DNA of 64,000 bases, taken from positions 132,017 to 196,016 of the forward strand of contig CBFHMJ010000033.1 in NCBI GenBank assembly GCA_965656875.1. The letters run 5' to 3'. The number at the start of each line of letters is the position of its first letter. Position 1 is the stretch's first letter. Positions 27,255 to 35,910 of this stretch are shown here, piece by piece. This DNA is from CBFHMJ01 sp965656875 (GTDB lineage: Bacteria; Pseudomonadota; Gammaproteobacteria; Enterobacterales; Alteromonadaceae). The position numbers and the translations under genes were made by a program. Under the pieces are notes generated by a model that made no database searches, was not told the origin of the DNA, and worked only from the letters and a program-made list of their open reading frames with translations.

Positions 27255-27289
27255 GCCCATGTTATGCATGGGCTTTTTTATTTTTATTG
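27255..27289 (+). terminator. Intrinsic terminator of the flavoenzyme operon
   Basis: A perfect gcccatg/catgggc stem with a 5-nt loop is followed by tttttt and a further T-rich stretch. It lies 75 bp beyond the methyltransferase stop codon and closes the four-gene operon. Confidence 0.85.
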
Positions 27290-27342
27290 TATATATTTGC
27301 ATTAAAATCGAATTTCTAAGAATTTTTTGTATTAATCAAGAC

Positions 27343-27558
27343 TTATCTTTTTAAAATCTGTTCAGTTTTGAGTGCGTTGGCTTTTGGATCAATCGCTAAG
27401 GGCAATACCGTTATACTGGAAAATCGCGAAAATGTATCAGCTTGTTGAATGGCTTCAAGTTCGGTTAGCAATGGCTTGTACAGTTCACCTGTGCCATCCA
27501 GTCCTGGAAGTAAAATAAGGTGTGGCGCTTGTTCTACGGTTTTGGTTATCAATGACAT
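27343..27558 (-). pseudogene. Truncated alpha/beta hydrolase
   Basis: The 71-codon frame begins like an alpha/beta hydrolase, with ILLPGLDGTGELYKPLL (about residues 14-30) matching the oxyanion-loop region of that fold. It stops at about residue 71, before the nucleophile Ser, acid and His would be reached. Complete family members are three to four times longer. It starts 6 bp after the stop of the upstream minus-strand gene, as if in one operon. Its broken end faces the terminator of the flavoenzyme operon. The simplest reading is that acquisition of the operon or a later deletion removed the rest of this gene. Confidence 0.65.
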
Positions 27559-27564
27559 CAGGAT

Positions 27565-28533
27565 TTAATCGTTTATCGCTAAAAACTCGGCATTTAATTG
27601 TTCAAGATATTGTGTCATAGCAACAATTGCTGAGCGAAGGTTTGCTCGCTGTATATCATTCAATGGTGCATATTCCAGCCAATTTTCACTTCGTTGTAAC
27701 CGCTTCTCCAAATGGCCAATCACTCTGTGAAGCTCGGTAGGGTAATCCAAATTGGGTTGTGCTTTTATAAATTGTAAGGTTTTGCTTTCCTTACCTATGT
27801 TGAAATTAATCGAGCTGTTCAGGCTATGTTCGAATTCTTTTGTATTCAACAATTCCTGGTAGTAAAGAAATTGCTGTTCTTGATCTAATAAATAGTGGGC
27901 CAGTTCACCATCACCAGCAATAGCTGAACGTTGAAAAAGAAAATCATACTGTTCAGGGCCAATCCCTGCTGTATCGATCCACGTCTCAATTAAAGATTCA
28001 TCGGTGATCCTTAATGACGCAAAGATCCGTTGCCACACTTTGTTTGGCGGAATGTCTGCACCTAATGCGATAAATTGCTCGAATTCTTCTGGGCTTAACT
28101 GTCCATTATTTGATGTGATAGCTGCAAACAACGGTGTGTAGTGAGTGGAATTAGCTCCCTCTCTTAAAGGCTGATTAATACCAATATGACCGTGTTCTAC
28201 AAGTTGCAAAATTAATTCAACCCGATTGTTAATTGCGCGACTGTCTTTAAACAAATTAATCAGCACTTCTTGTGGTGTTAATTGTTGGTATTCTTCGAAT
28301 AATGGATGAATCTTATCTGATCGAGATGGATTTTCATCGCTTGACTGAACGGTTAATTTTGGTGCTTCTATGGCAGGGCGATGGTCAGTAGAAATATCAG
28401 CGGTGTTATCTAGGTTAATGTATTTAACGGTTTTCTTTGATTGAACATTTGAAGGATTGTTTAGAAAAAACAGAAGTACTGCGCCGCATAGAGTAACCGT
28501 TGTGGCAACGATTTTTACTTTCTTTTGAATCAA
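27565..28533 (-). CDS. Membrane-anchored hypothetical protein with helical repeats
   Basis: A 322-residue protein with a short cytoplasmic end and one N-terminal membrane helix (about 7-25). The rest is polar and helical and should be periplasmic. Segments such as THYTPLFAAITSNNG and SAIAGDGELAHYLLD look like degenerate ankyrin-type repeats, but the match is loose. The start codon is TTG at 28533: AAGGA sits nine bases upstream and no ATG lies nearby. The truncated hydrolase follows 6 bp downstream. I do not recognise a function. Confidence 0.6.
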   Translation of the reverse strand: MIQKKVKIVATTVTLCGAVLLFFLNNPSNVQSKKTVKYINLDNTADISTDHRPAIEAPKLTVQSSDENPSRSDKIHPLFEEYQQLTPQEVLINLFKDSRAINNRVELILQLVEHGHIGINQPLREGANSTHYTPLFAAITSNNGQLSPEEFEQFIALGADIPPNKVWQRIFASLRITDESLIETWIDTAGIGPEQYDFLFQRSAIAGDGELAHYLLDQEQQFLYYQELLNTKEFEHSLNSSINFNIGKESKTLQFIKAQPNLDYPTELHRVIGHLEKRLQRSENWLEYAPLNDIQRANLRSAIVAMTQYLEQLNAEFLAIND

Positions 28534-28642
28534 AATGGGTGTTCCTTAACAACTTTCCTTGTAGGCATAATTTTATGCATCCGAGAGTGCAAAGTCATTA
28601 AGAAAATTTAAACTCAAACAGTCAACAGATGGTGAGTATCTG

Positions 28643-28668
28643 CAAAAAAAAGCCGGGTTGCCCCGGCT
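28643..28668 (-). terminator. Intrinsic terminator of the small lipoprotein gene
   Basis: Read on the minus strand, an AGCCGGGG/CCCGGCT-type stem with a short CAA-containing loop is followed by eight T. It lies 78 bp past the stop of the lipoprotein gene at 28746. Confidence 0.8.
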
Positions 28669-28745
28669 ACATATCGTGTTAAAGAAATCGATTAAATCGA
28701 TCAACTACACAAATCGAGTTTTGTACGCGGTGAGCCGATGAAGGC

Positions 28746-29123
28746 TCACTTTGTACAAAAGGGGAGAAGCTGTTCATTGTAGGTAATGGCGTAGTTAAGT
28801 CCTTTCTTCCACCATTTCCTGTGTTCTTTACTTCGCATTACATCGCCCATGCCTGGCATATAATCCACACCACATTTTTCGATGGCATGTTGCTTTATGT
28901 CTGGCGGTACGCCTGGCACCATCGGACCGCGCCCGGCAACGGCTTTCAACCGGTAATCCTTTCGCGATATAGCTTGCTTTACATCAACATCAGGATTGGC
29001 TGTGTTCAACCAGGCCAGTGCTACTAATCCTTCAGGCACTGGCTCGATTGGTGTTTCCGATACCTTGCTGCCGCAGCTGCAAAGTATCGGTAGCGCTATC
29101 CACATCATGTGGCGTAGTTTCAT
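28746..29123 (-). CDS. Small predicted lipoprotein
   Basis: A 125-residue protein with a short signal and probable lipobox (ILCSC, Cys17). The mature part has no family motif I recognise. It contains a Gly/Pro-rich stretch (GRGPMVPGVPPD) and two cysteines (in EKCGVDY and PFCTK) that could form a disulfide. It stands alone between a terminator and the reprolysin-like protease gene upstream, whose stop is 72 bp away on the same strand, so the two may share transcription. Confidence 0.65.
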   Translation of the reverse strand: MKLRHMMWIALPILCSCGSKVSETPIEPVPEGLVALAWLNTANPDVDVKQAISRKDYRLKAVAGRGPMVPGVPPDIKQHAIEKCGVDYMPGMGDVMRSKEHRKWWKKGLNYAITYNEQLLPFCTK

Positions 29124-29194
29124 AGCGAATTTTCCTGTTAAACCGTTTTAGCGTGTCGTTTATCCACTCTTGCTCATCCAGTAATTCTGTTGGA

Positions 29195-32047
29195 TCAGCG
29201 CTTAGCGGCTAAACGGCGTAACAATACGAGTGGTAAAGCAAATACCAGGGCTGACAGAGGAATGCTACCACCGCCACTGGATGGCTTTTGTGTCACGGTA
29301 ACAGACACGGAGCCGGTTGCTGTTCCACCGTTGCCATCTGAGATGGTATAGCTAAATGAGTCATTACCAGTAAAGCCACGACCCGGTGTGTAAGTGACGC
29401 CCGTCGCTGTGGTGGTTACTGTGCCGGTGCCTGAATAGCTGGTGCCGGTAATCGTCAGCGTATCACCGTCTATATCACTGTCATTGCCTAACAGGTTAAT
29501 GTTGGTTGCTGCGCTGTCTTCTACAACGGATGCTGTATCATTTCCGGCTGTCGGCGCGTCATTGACTGCATTAACTGTCAGGGTGATAGCCTGGGTGTTA
29601 CTGTCCAGTTCACCATCATTAACCGTGACACTCAGGGCTAATTCACCGTTAAAGTTTTCTGCCGGTGTAATCGTTGTGCCGTCAAGGGTGTAGTTCTCGC
29701 CCTCGGTAATCGTGATGGTCATATCACCGCTGGCGTTATCTGGATCGGTGATGTTGAGTGTTTCGTCAGTGATCGTTAATGCGGTGTCTTCATCGGTGCT
29801 GAGAGCTTCCGGGCCGCTTAATACTGGCGCGTCATTAACCGGATTAACGGTCACACTCAGGTTGAACACATTACTGTTGTTAGTGCCATCGTTAACACGA
29901 GCCGGAACCGTTAATTCGCCGTTAAAGTTGGCCGATGGTGTAATCGTGTTGCCGCTAAGTGTGTAATTGCTGCCAGCTTCCAGTGTTAAGGTGAAATCAC
30001 CAGGGAAGGTGCTGTCTGCATCGTCGACAGTAAGATTATCCAGCGTTATCGCTAATGAACTGTCTTCATCCAGAGAAAGCGATGTTTGACCGGTAATTTC
30101 AGGCGCGATAGTGCCATCGCCAATACCGTCGATTTTAAAGTTTCCGCCTGTGTTGACGGCAAAGAATACGTTGTCACTACACTGTATTTTAAGTCGGGCT
30201 GTTTCGGATTCCAGCGTTGGAATATCAATCGTTGCTGAACCGTCATTGGCGGTGCCTGCGATCAGGGTTGTGTCAAAGCTATTTCCGCCATCCGTTGAAA
30301 GCATGATGTCAACATTGGCACAGTTTACCGGCGCAAGGTTTGTACGTGCGACGTCCCATGTAACTTCTGGTGTATTACCATGTTCCCAGGTGTCAGCACT
30401 GGTCGGTGACGTAATCGCGAAAGGTCCGGCATCTCTGTCCACGAACACCTGCATGGCGTCATTCGTCACGTTACCCTGACCATCACGTACTACCAGACGG
30501 AAGTTCAGAATACGATCGGTATTGGAGTAAGTTTCACCGATTGTAGTGGTGTTCGCTAATACGTCAGGCAGACGCGGGAAGTAACGCACTGGTTCAGCGG
30601 TTGGTAGCCAGGCTCTGAATAATGGACGGTTGCCATTATCAACCATAGTTTCTCTACTGCTGGATGAAGTGCCTGTATCAAACTGTTCCCACGAGTAGCT
30701 CATCGTATCGTTGTCAGGATCGGTAGCGCTACCGGTCAGTACGAAAGGTGTATTACCTGGAATATTGTAATCAGCACCCGCATTAACGGTCGGTTGCTGG
30801 TTATTCAGCGAGGTTTCAACGGCACAGGAGCCAAACTGATCAAGATAGTTATTCATCTGATCAAGAGAGTGTGAATGGAAAAACGCGTCTGAGTTACGTT
30901 GTAAATTCTGACCGCCACAAATTCCGGCATAAGCCATGATGGTAGAACCACTGCCAGGTTCAAAAGCACTGATTGGAGAACGGTTACCGCACGCGCCTTC
31001 TGTCCCATTAAAACTGTGTTCGGCACCAAACTGATGGCCAATTTCGTGGGCGACATAATCGATGACGAACGGGTCATTTGTCGGCGTCGGATCACCTGTT
31101 AAACCACCGGCTTTTAATTCGTCATGACAGACGACACCCAGGTAGGCGACACCGCCGCCTGCGGTATTGAATATGTGACCAACATCAAAGTTGGCGATAC
31201 CGATGTTGTCGTTGATTACCGTCAGATTGGTGTCCAAATCGTTGTCACTGTTGTCAAACGGGTCAGTTGCTGCGTCGGTGTATACAACCGTATCATTCTT
31301 AGCGACCAGATTAAGCTGGACTGCCAGATCCCGGTTATACACTTCATTAATTCTGTTCAGTGCCGTGATAATGGCGGCCTGAGCTAACTCTTTTGTGCCG
31401 CCGTGGAATGCGGTGTATTCGGCGGCTGCAGAAATTGCGATACGGTAAGTTCGTAACGTGCCGTTAGCGGCTGCCTGGGTTGAATTCTCAACATGTGATC
31501 GTGTAGACGGCAAAAAGCGTGATGCTAAGACGGATTCGCGCATCGCAGCATTGCGAGGTTGAGCGTCTTTTTTGTAGTAACTGATGTATGTTTTATTATC
31601 ACCACGGCTCACCGGATCGATATAGACCCGTTCTTTGTTGTAAAAAAACATGCCGTGGAAGCCGTGTGGCGTAATATCGAATCGGCCGTTATTTTCCGGG
31701 TTATTGAGTTGATAACCGGTAAAAGTTCGGATTGATGGGTATTTATCGGCAAGTGCTTTTTCGTAGACTGGTGAGTAGGTCAATACGAAGGTGGCATTTG
31801 TACCATCTGGCATCGGCAAATCGAGGGTATGAGTCGTTTTATCCTGTTGTAATAATCGTTTGCTGATTAAATCGATGTCAGTTTTGACTAATTGGTAATT
31901 ACTGGCATTAACATTAGCGGCTTCAATTTGAGTAAGCGCAGGTTTTGATTGAACGTGTTGCCAAAGATTATCGTTTGCCAGTGCGGATGTGGTTGCCAGA
32001 TAAAGCAGGCTAAGTGATGTGGTTTTAATCCAGTTTTTGTTTCTCAT
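29195..32047 (-). CDS. Secreted reprolysin-like zinc metalloprotease with GlyGly-CTERM anchor
   Basis: A 950-residue exported protease. After a signal peptide (about 1-24) and a propeptide-like region comes an M12B-like catalytic domain. Its zinc site is HEIGHQFGAEH (His334, His338, His344; Glu335 as catalytic base), with a Met-turn-like STIMAYAGICG further on. Then follow PKD-like and at least three cadherin-like or Ig-like repeats rich in VNDAP and NGELT words (about 640-910). The tail is SSGGGSIP, a hydrophobic helix and RRLAAKR, a GlyGly-CTERM rhombosortase signal, which implies type II secretion and cleavage at the surface. The ATG at 32047 follows GAGGGG; an in-frame upstream start would add 36 residues that are not signal-like. 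Triple TGTA repeats lie 216-240 bp upstream. Confidence 0.92.
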   Translation of the reverse strand: MRNKNWIKTTSLSLLYLATTSALANDNLWQHVQSKPALTQIEAANVNASNYQLVKTDIDLISKRLLQQDKTTHTLDLPMPDGTNATFVLTYSPVYEKALADKYPSIRTFTGYQLNNPENNGRFDITPHGFHGMFFYNKERVYIDPVSRGDNKTYISYYKKDAQPRNAAMRESVLASRFLPSTRSHVENSTQAAANGTLRTYRIAISAAAEYTAFHGGTKELAQAAIITALNRINEVYNRDLAVQLNLVAKNDTVVYTDAATDPFDNSDNDLDTNLTVINDNIGIANFDVGHIFNTAGGGVAYLGVVCHDELKAGGLTGDPTPTNDPFVIDYVAHEIGHQFGAEHSFNGTEGACGNRSPISAFEPGSGSTIMAYAGICGGQNLQRNSDAFFHSHSLDQMNNYLDQFGSCAVETSLNNQQPTVNAGADYNIPGNTPFVLTGSATDPDNDTMSYSWEQFDTGTSSSSRETMVDNGNRPLFRAWLPTAEPVRYFPRLPDVLANTTTIGETYSNTDRILNFRLVVRDGQGNVTNDAMQVFVDRDAGPFAITSPTSADTWEHGNTPEVTWDVARTNLAPVNCANVDIMLSTDGGNSFDTTLIAGTANDGSATIDIPTLESETARLKIQCSDNVFFAVNTGGNFKIDGIGDGTIAPEITGQTSLSLDEDSSLAITLDNLTVDDADSTFPGDFTLTLEAGSNYTLSGNTITPSANFNGELTVPARVNDGTNNSNVFNLSVTVNPVNDAPVLSGPEALSTDEDTALTITDETLNITDPDNASGDMTITITEGENYTLDGTTITPAENFNGELALSVTVNDGELDSNTQAITLTVNAVNDAPTAGNDTASVVEDSAATNINLLGNDSDIDGDTLTITGTSYSGTGTVTTTATGVTYTPGRGFTGNDSFSYTISDGNGGTATGSVSVTVTQKPSSGGGSIPLSALVFALPLVLLRRLAAKR

Positions 32048-32262
32048 GTTCCCCTCGTTTGTTCTGCTGTGCAGACATAACTCCCGACATTGCTGACAAT
32101 ATTTTATTTTCAGTGACACGGTGAGTTTCTCGCTCACTGCACCGTGATTTGTCATTTATTTTATTGTCGGGACGTAGCAGTCTGTTTGTTCGTTGTTACT
32201 GTTGTTTTCTGTTGTAGTCGTAAAACCCTATCAGGTTTGAAAAAAGACTTACGTAGTTACAA

Positions 32263-32287
32263 TGTAGGTCATTTGTATCGGATTGTA
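32263..32287. promoter_or_regulatory. Triple TGTA direct repeat, candidate OmpR-family operator
   Basis: TGTA occurs at 32263, 32274 and 32284, spacings of 11 and 10 bp, identical to the spacing upstream of the trypsin-like protease. The second and third copies lie in TTTGTATCGG and ATTGTATCAA. It is upstream of the reprolysin-like protease gene. Function as an operator is inferred from spacing and recurrence. Confidence 0.45.
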
Positions 32288-32457
32288 TCAATGAGTTTAT
32301 TAATTAGGTTTCAAATGACTAAAAGTTACTCCCGCCATCATGAAAACATCTAAATATTTGATTTTAGCGCGATAACGATAGCTGAAAATTCATCACTAAT
32401 AAATTATAGACCTCCGTTGACGATCAGGTTTGTTGTTACTTAAACTGTTTGCTTTCA

Positions 32458-33519
32458 ATGAGTAATCAGGTTTCTACCGTGAATGTCTTGTCATCTGTAA
32501 CGTTACGCTCATACCTTCCTCTGTTATGTCTGATCACGATTTGTAGTAGCTGGACTGTTTACTATTCAATGGATTCTGTCGTCAATGATTATGGCCGGGC
32601 TAAGCAGGAATGGCTGTTTATGCTTGACGCATTAATCGTCTTGCCGTTGGTGTGCTGGTGGGCAATAAAGGACAAAAAGGAGGCGGCGGTTAAGGCGCTG
32701 GCTTATACCTGCCTCGCGGTGTTAGTCGGTAGCTATATTATTCCTGATACTGAAAAAGTCATTTGGCCTTATCTGGAGTCTTCACGTTATCTGGTTCTGG
32801 CTGGTTTTGTTGTGATGGAAATTTTGACTGTTGCCACGGTCATTATTGCGATTCGGGCCGGTTTAAAACGGGGAGACGATGTTGACGAAGCGATCAGACA
32901 ACCGGTTGAGCGTTTATTTGGAACCGGTGTGCTTGCGCAAGTCATGCAGTTGGAAGCGAGAGTCTGGACCTGGTTATTGTTTGGACATCGTTTAACATCG
33001 GCTGAAAATCAGGACAAACATCGTATACAGACATTCAGCGTTCACAATAAAGATGGCGCACAAAGTAATGCGCTCGGTTTTATCTTATTGATTGCATTTG
33101 AAATTCCTATCGTACATCTACTTTTGCATTTCATCTGGTCTCCTCTGGCCGCTAATATCATTTCTGGTCTGACCGTATTTAGTCTGGTGTTTTTTATTGC
33201 GGAATACCGAGCAATGGCTGCGCGAAGCGTTACGATTGAAAAGAATGATGTCGTGATTCGATATGGCGTATTCAACCCGTATCGAGTGCCGTTGGCGGCC
33301 ATACAAACGGTATCGCCTTCAACCGGATTTATTCGTCGAGCAAAGCATATCAAGCGATTTAACTTTGCAGGTGATCCAAATATTGTGATCACACTTAATA
33401 CCAGAGTTACCGGAACAGACTGTCATACACTCTATCTGGGCCTGGACAATCCTGGCTTGTTTATCGAGCAATTGAATGGTTATTGCAAGGGTGAGGCGGT
33501 CAATAATTACCCTGTTTAA
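32458..33519 (+). CDS. Polytopic membrane protein, possible PH-like C-terminal domain
   Basis: About 353 residues with some six to seven predicted membrane helices, clustered at about 18-38, 58-75, 82-100, 112-135 and 205-250. A soluble C-terminal segment of roughly 90 residues (about 255-340: SVTIEKNDVVIRYGVFNPYR and on) alternates strands in a manner resembling bacterial PH domains. No enzyme motif is visible. The ATG at 32458 is chosen over a TTG nine bases earlier; neither has a good ribosome-binding site. It appears to be a lone gene on the plus strand. The function is unknown. Confidence 0.65.
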   Translation: MSNQVSTVNVLSSVTLRSYLPLLCLITICSSWTVYYSMDSVVNDYGRAKQEWLFMLDALIVLPLVCWWAIKDKKEAAVKALAYTCLAVLVGSYIIPDTEKVIWPYLESSRYLVLAGFVVMEILTVATVIIAIRAGLKRGDDVDEAIRQPVERLFGTGVLAQVMQLEARVWTWLLFGHRLTSAENQDKHRIQTFSVHNKDGAQSNALGFILLIAFEIPIVHLLLHFIWSPLAANIISGLTVFSLVFFIAEYRAMAARSVTIEKNDVVIRYGVFNPYRVPLAAIQTVSPSTGFIRRAKHIKRFNFAGDPNIVITLNTRVTGTDCHTLYLGLDNPGLFIEQLNGYCKGEAVNNYPV

Positions 33520-33898
33520 TGCGTAAACGCATACGCTAAAGGTACGGATTATTCTTCTTCAGGTAAATCGCCGTTCAGCTACCGTTAATTATCATCTGTT
33601 ACATTGACTCAGCTTTAAAATTAACTTCTAATTAGCTGTCCCAATGGGATGAAAATAACAATAATCTGCAACAATTACAGAGATTTCCTCTGTGTTTGGA
33701 CAGGTCAACGGTTAGCTATAACACATTTTTTAATCAGGGTGATTTTAGTTATGGCAATCCTGACGGTTTAACCCAGAGGATTGAACCAGGTGTGGTTGGT
33801 TAATAAATGTCATTTGTTAACTTTCCGGGTGATGTGGGTCGCTTATCATTGATTGATACACATGGGTCGTCGCAAGGAAATCAAAGGAATCTGAAGGT
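33520..33898. other. Intergenic region, nothing recognised
   Basis: About 380 bp between two membrane-protein genes on the same strand. I see no gene, no clear hairpin with a T tract and no repeat. A promoter for the downstream gene presumably lies here. Confidence 0.4.
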
Positions 33899-35824
33899 AT
33901 GGCATTTGATCACGGATCACATTCGTTAGGTATAAAAAATCCATTCAAACTGTATGGCTTCATGCGAAGCGTAACAGGTCTTTTATTAACCCTGCTGGCT
34001 GCAAACTTCATTTGGCAATCACTTCAGTTGCTTAAAGAAGATGGCATCAGTGGCGGAATTATTCTCTTTTTCAGCCTGGTGTTACTGGCTGGTGGTATCA
34101 GTACACTTGGATCGGGTATTTTTCAGTTACTTCGTTTCTTTGTTGGTCGTTCTGTGCCTGTTTCACTGGCGACAAACTTTAGTGAAACAGAACGTCATTC
34201 TGCGTCGGAAGAAAAACATCTGACAGCCTATGATGAACAAACGCTAAAAAGCATGTTGATGGGGCGTAAGAATGTCACGTTTGAAGAGCCTGCTGGCTGG
34301 ACTTCACGGTTGGTGCATACCATTTTCCCTCGTTTACTATTCCTACCGGTACCTATTCGTAATCTGGTACAGCGCCTGGCGTCGGCAATTCTGACGTCGT
34401 TAACACTGGCTGTCGCCTTTATGGTGTCCTGGGTCGTGGTTTCATCTGGTGTGGTTGGCGATGCCGGTAGTTTAGTGCTATCTGCATTCTCAGTGTTATT
34501 GGTGAGTTATCTGGCGTTGACCTGGTTTAAGTTACAGCGTCCTTTAAACCGAAAAGCCGAGCGCTCTGTAGAGAGCCTGGGCAGCGGTAAATTTATCTTC
34601 TTAATCGCCACAGCTATTATTGTGCCGATTGGTTTGGGTATTGCTATTAACACGGCTGCATCGTCAGGCGCGAATATCGATAGAATACTGGCGCAGGTTT
34701 ATGGCCTGGTGAACGACGATTTTGTTGGTTTTTCTGCCTGGCCGCTATTGGGCATTCTGGTGGCGTGTTGTGTCGCTATTTGTGTGCCAGTCATCACTAT
34801 GATCACACAGCGTACCAATCAGGTTGATGCTCGTACTGAAGTGAGCGAGTATCGCGATCACTGGCAAGAAACTATCCATCCTAAAGAGTTATTTATTAAT
34901 TTGGATAACATGATTCTGGCGAATCGCCGTTACAAAGAAATGCCGAATCGTGTGTACAGCGAGTTTAATCCTGAAATTCATCAGCAAGGCGAAAAGGGTT
35001 CATTTGCTGGCGAATTGCTGATTGAAACTCAGCCTGCGTTTAAACCGAATGATCAGTCGTCCGGCTTTAAAACCACTAAATTAATGGCCTTGTTACTCAG
35101 TCAGCTGTTTATTTTGGGCGCTGGTGGTCTGTTTATTTATCTGGCTTACACCATTATCGACAGTGTGGAAGCGATCCGTGCGATGGCTGAACAGGCGAGC
35201 AATGGTGGTTTAAGTCAACGGAATGTTGCAACCTGGTTCACACCGGTAGCTAATGGCATTGTAACGACACTAACTGGCTTCTTTATCTGGCGCATGCTGA
35301 AAAGTTTTGGTTTGTCGCTGGAGCAGTTTACGAAATGGATGTACGCCGAGTTACGTTTCGAATCGCTATTGATGTTCTTTAAATGTGAAGGAACATACAT
35401 TGAGTCTAAACTGGCGACGGGTATGTCTATTCATGATTCAACCCGTTCAGAAAACCTGGTGGTAAAAACCAACTTCACACCGTGGGTTATCACATCGAGA
35501 GTTGTTACCAATACGTTTGCTCAGGAAGGCGCGCAAAATATCGAACATGAACGTCATGTTATGACGATGAGCGGTAACAAGGAAGAAATGGATACGATCA
35601 TCGGTGAGATGAGAGAATTCCTGGATAGCCGTGAATCATTGGCTAAAGTCAGCAGTGAAAAAGACCTGGCAGGTATCAGCACGATTCATGCGATTAATCA
35701 GCAAACTCGTGCAGCTACAGAGCAGCAGTCGTCACAACAGGCGGCACAAGCAGCGGTCACTCAGGTTTCTGACGAAGAAGTCGGCGGATTTATTCGCAAC
35801 AACGGTCATCCTGAAGATCAGTAA
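33899..35824 (+). CDS. Large polytopic membrane protein, unknown family
   Basis: A 641-residue protein with about eight predicted membrane helices, in groups near 22-75, 165-215, 230-255, 280-302, 395-420 and 445-465. Two sizeable soluble regions intervene (about 305-390, and from 470 to the end). The C-terminus is rich in Gln and Ala (EQQSSQQAAQAAVTQ) and polar, suggesting a flexible cytoplasmic tail. No catalytic or transporter motif was recognised. The alternation of helix pairs with long soluble regions resembles motor or channel scaffold proteins only loosely. AAGGT precedes the ATG. A bidirectional terminator follows 28 bp after the stop. Confidence 0.65.
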   Translation: MAFDHGSHSLGIKNPFKLYGFMRSVTGLLLTLLAANFIWQSLQLLKEDGISGGIILFFSLVLLAGGISTLGSGIFQLLRFFVGRSVPVSLATNFSETERHSASEEKHLTAYDEQTLKSMLMGRKNVTFEEPAGWTSRLVHTIFPRLLFLPVPIRNLVQRLASAILTSLTLAVAFMVSWVVVSSGVVGDAGSLVLSAFSVLLVSYLALTWFKLQRPLNRKAERSVESLGSGKFIFLIATAIIVPIGLGIAINTAASSGANIDRILAQVYGLVNDDFVGFSAWPLLGILVACCVAICVPVITMITQRTNQVDARTEVSEYRDHWQETIHPKELFINLDNMILANRRYKEMPNRVYSEFNPEIHQQGEKGSFAGELLIETQPAFKPNDQSSGFKTTKLMALLLSQLFILGAGGLFIYLAYTIIDSVEAIRAMAEQASNGGLSQRNVATWFTPVANGIVTTLTGFFIWRMLKSFGLSLEQFTKWMYAELRFESLLMFFKCEGTYIESKLATGMSIHDSTRSENLVVKTNFTPWVITSRVVTNTFAQEGAQNIEHERHVMTMSGNKEEMDTIIGEMREFLDSRESLAKVSSEKDLAGISTIHAINQQTRAATEQQSSQQAAQAAVTQVSDEEVGGFIRNNGHPEDQ

Positions 35825-35852
35825 ACGGTATTGTAACGTCGGCATTAAAACG

Positions 35853-35880
35853 CGAAAACACCCGATTAAGGGTGTTTTCG
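35853..35880. terminator. Bidirectional intrinsic terminator
   Basis: A perfect 11-bp stem (cgaaaacaccc with gggtgttttcg) and 6-nt loop sit between the convergent membrane-protein gene and the OmpA-like gene. T-rich descending arms are available on both strands. Confidence 0.75.
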
Positions 35881-35910
35881 TTATCAATGATCAATACAGC
35901 GACTCAATAC

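Noticed and set aside
29442..29966. Open frames and repeated DNA words inside the reprolysin-like gene, at first glance a repeat array
   Set aside because: They are shadows of the cadherin-like protein repeats on the opposite strand; spacing is irregular and copies are diverged, so neither separate genes nor a CRISPR array.
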